Shown piece after piece: positions 63,641-64,000 of a stretch of DNA of 64,000 nt; position 1 is the first letter of the stretch; the number at the start of each line of letters is the position of its first letter. The DNA comes from DASWUZ01 sp036401375 (lineage in GTDB: Bacteria; Acidobacteriota; Terriglobia; Terriglobales; Acidobacteriaceae). The stretch spans positions 100,540-164,539 of the forward strand of contig DASWVB010000005.1 of the NCBI GenBank assembly GCA_036401375.1, in the 5' to 3' direction. The translations under genes were made by a program, and so were the position numbers. Below the pieces are notes generated by a model. That model was given only the letters and a program-made list of their open reading frames with translations, searched no databases and was not told the DNA's origin.

Positions 63641-64000
63641 ATGGACCATCGATCTGCGGCACCATTCGACCAGGCCCAGACGCCAGAGGACATCCACTGG
63701 CTGAGGGAATCGATCCAGTCTTCCCGGACGAGCGACTTGCCTGCTGAGCTCGATAGCAGCATGGATGCCTTCTTCATCTTCCGCTGCGTCCGTGAGGAGG
63801 ACCGGATCGTCGACTTCGAGTTCCTGTTTTTGAACGAGAGCGCCGAAGAGATGATCAGCCGAGGAAAGCAGCAGGTGGTTGGCAAGTGCCTGCGCGAGGT
63901 AATTCCCACCCATCGTCTGAGTGGCATCCTTGACCTCTATAAGCAGGTGATGAAGACGGGAAGGTCCCTGGTAGACGAGTTTGCTGTTAACGTTCCCGGT
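63641..64000 (+). CDS. PAS-domain signalling protein (5' part only)
   Basis: The ATG at 63641 with GGAG six bases upstream opens 120 codons that run off the right edge. After a 40-residue leader (HRSAAPFDQAQTPEDIHWLRES) a PAS fold appears: LDSSMDAFFIFRCVREEDRIVDFEFLFLNESAEEMI, then KQQVVGKCLREVIPTHRLSGILDLYKQVMKTGRS. This matches PAS_4-type sensor domains at the front of histidine kinases, GGDEF/EAL proteins or similar. The output domain lies outside the window. Confidence 0.8.
   Translation, partial: MDHRSAAPFDQAQTPEDIHWLRESIQSSRTSDLPAELDSSMDAFFIFRCVREEDRIVDFEFLFLNESAEEMISRGKQQVVGKCLREVIPTHRLSGILDLYKQVMKTGRSLVDEFAVNVPG

Overview
The window looks like chromosomal DNA of a soil Acidobacteriota (class Terriglobia, Edaphobacter/Granulicella/Terriglobus-like). 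The reasons are high GC with C/G-ending codons, frequent TTG/GTG starts with clear Shine-Dalgarno sequences, and gene families common in that group: a YncE-like propeller fused to a phosphoesterase, DUF4199 paired with a LuxR-type regulator, a sigma/anti-sigma/DUF3106 cluster, MBG and BIG2 secreted proteins, and GH13/GH29 enzymes. The assignment rests on gene content alone. Most genes are housekeeping. There is no prophage, IS element, rRNA or CRISPR array. One tRNA (Arg-CCG) is present.

Layout. 0-5.7 kb: 5' part of a secreted GH13 enzyme, a GT39-type membrane glycosyltransferase, hemL, a polysaccharide deacetylase and a deoxynucleoside kinase. 5.7-9.3 kb: hsp20-clpB chaperone operon with a possible internal attenuator. 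9.3-17.4 kb: small two-CXXC metal-site protein, large secreted SGNH/MBG protein, proline dehydrogenase, then on the minus strand an ECF-type sigma factor, its zinc-finger anti-sigma factor and a DUF3106 protein. 17.5-25.6 kb: site-2-protease-like protein, trpS, scpA, pit, scpB, a VapC toxin fragment, an uncatalogued 48-codon gene coupled to rluB, and msrA. 25.6-32.5 kb: small secreted protein, tRNA-Arg, DUF2911 protein, SDR, a divergent histidine kinase / FixJ-like regulator pair, aspartate aminotransferase and a decayed vapBC pair. 32.5-42.4 kb: two divergent secreted phosphoesterases, alpha-L-fucosidase, HAD phosphatase, an enlarged MutM and a type-B carboxylesterase. 42.7-52.6 kb: FmdB-type zinc ribbon, tyrS, lipA, DUF4199 with a membrane-anchored LuxR regulator, glnK-amtB, gatB, serA. 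52.6-58.8 kb: lower-complexity accessory stretch with two unfamiliar small genes, a class V aminotransferase, a BIG2 lipoprotein, YqeY and a thioredoxin-fold-like secreted protein. 58.8-64 kb: dnaG, two small proteins, rpoD with a strong terminator, and the start of a PAS-domain protein.

Functional themes are protein quality control (Hsp20, ClpB, MsrA), translation (trpS, tyrS, gatB, yqeY), chromosome condensation (scpA/scpB), ammonium sensing and uptake (glnK-amtB), serine metabolism (serA plus a class V aminotransferase), and secreted phosphate and sugar scavenging.

The points most worth a second look are: a FixJ-type response regulator whose phosphoacceptor Asp is replaced by Glu; a membrane-tethered LuxR regulator with a DUF4199 partner, preceded by a nested inverted-repeat structure next to amtB-glnK; two eroded VapBC relics, one in frame directly behind scpB; a coupled small gene before rluB; large low-complexity insertions in MutM and ScpB; and a likely C-terminal frameshift in the class V aminotransferase. 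I did not find a clear multi-gene system that I could call wholly new.
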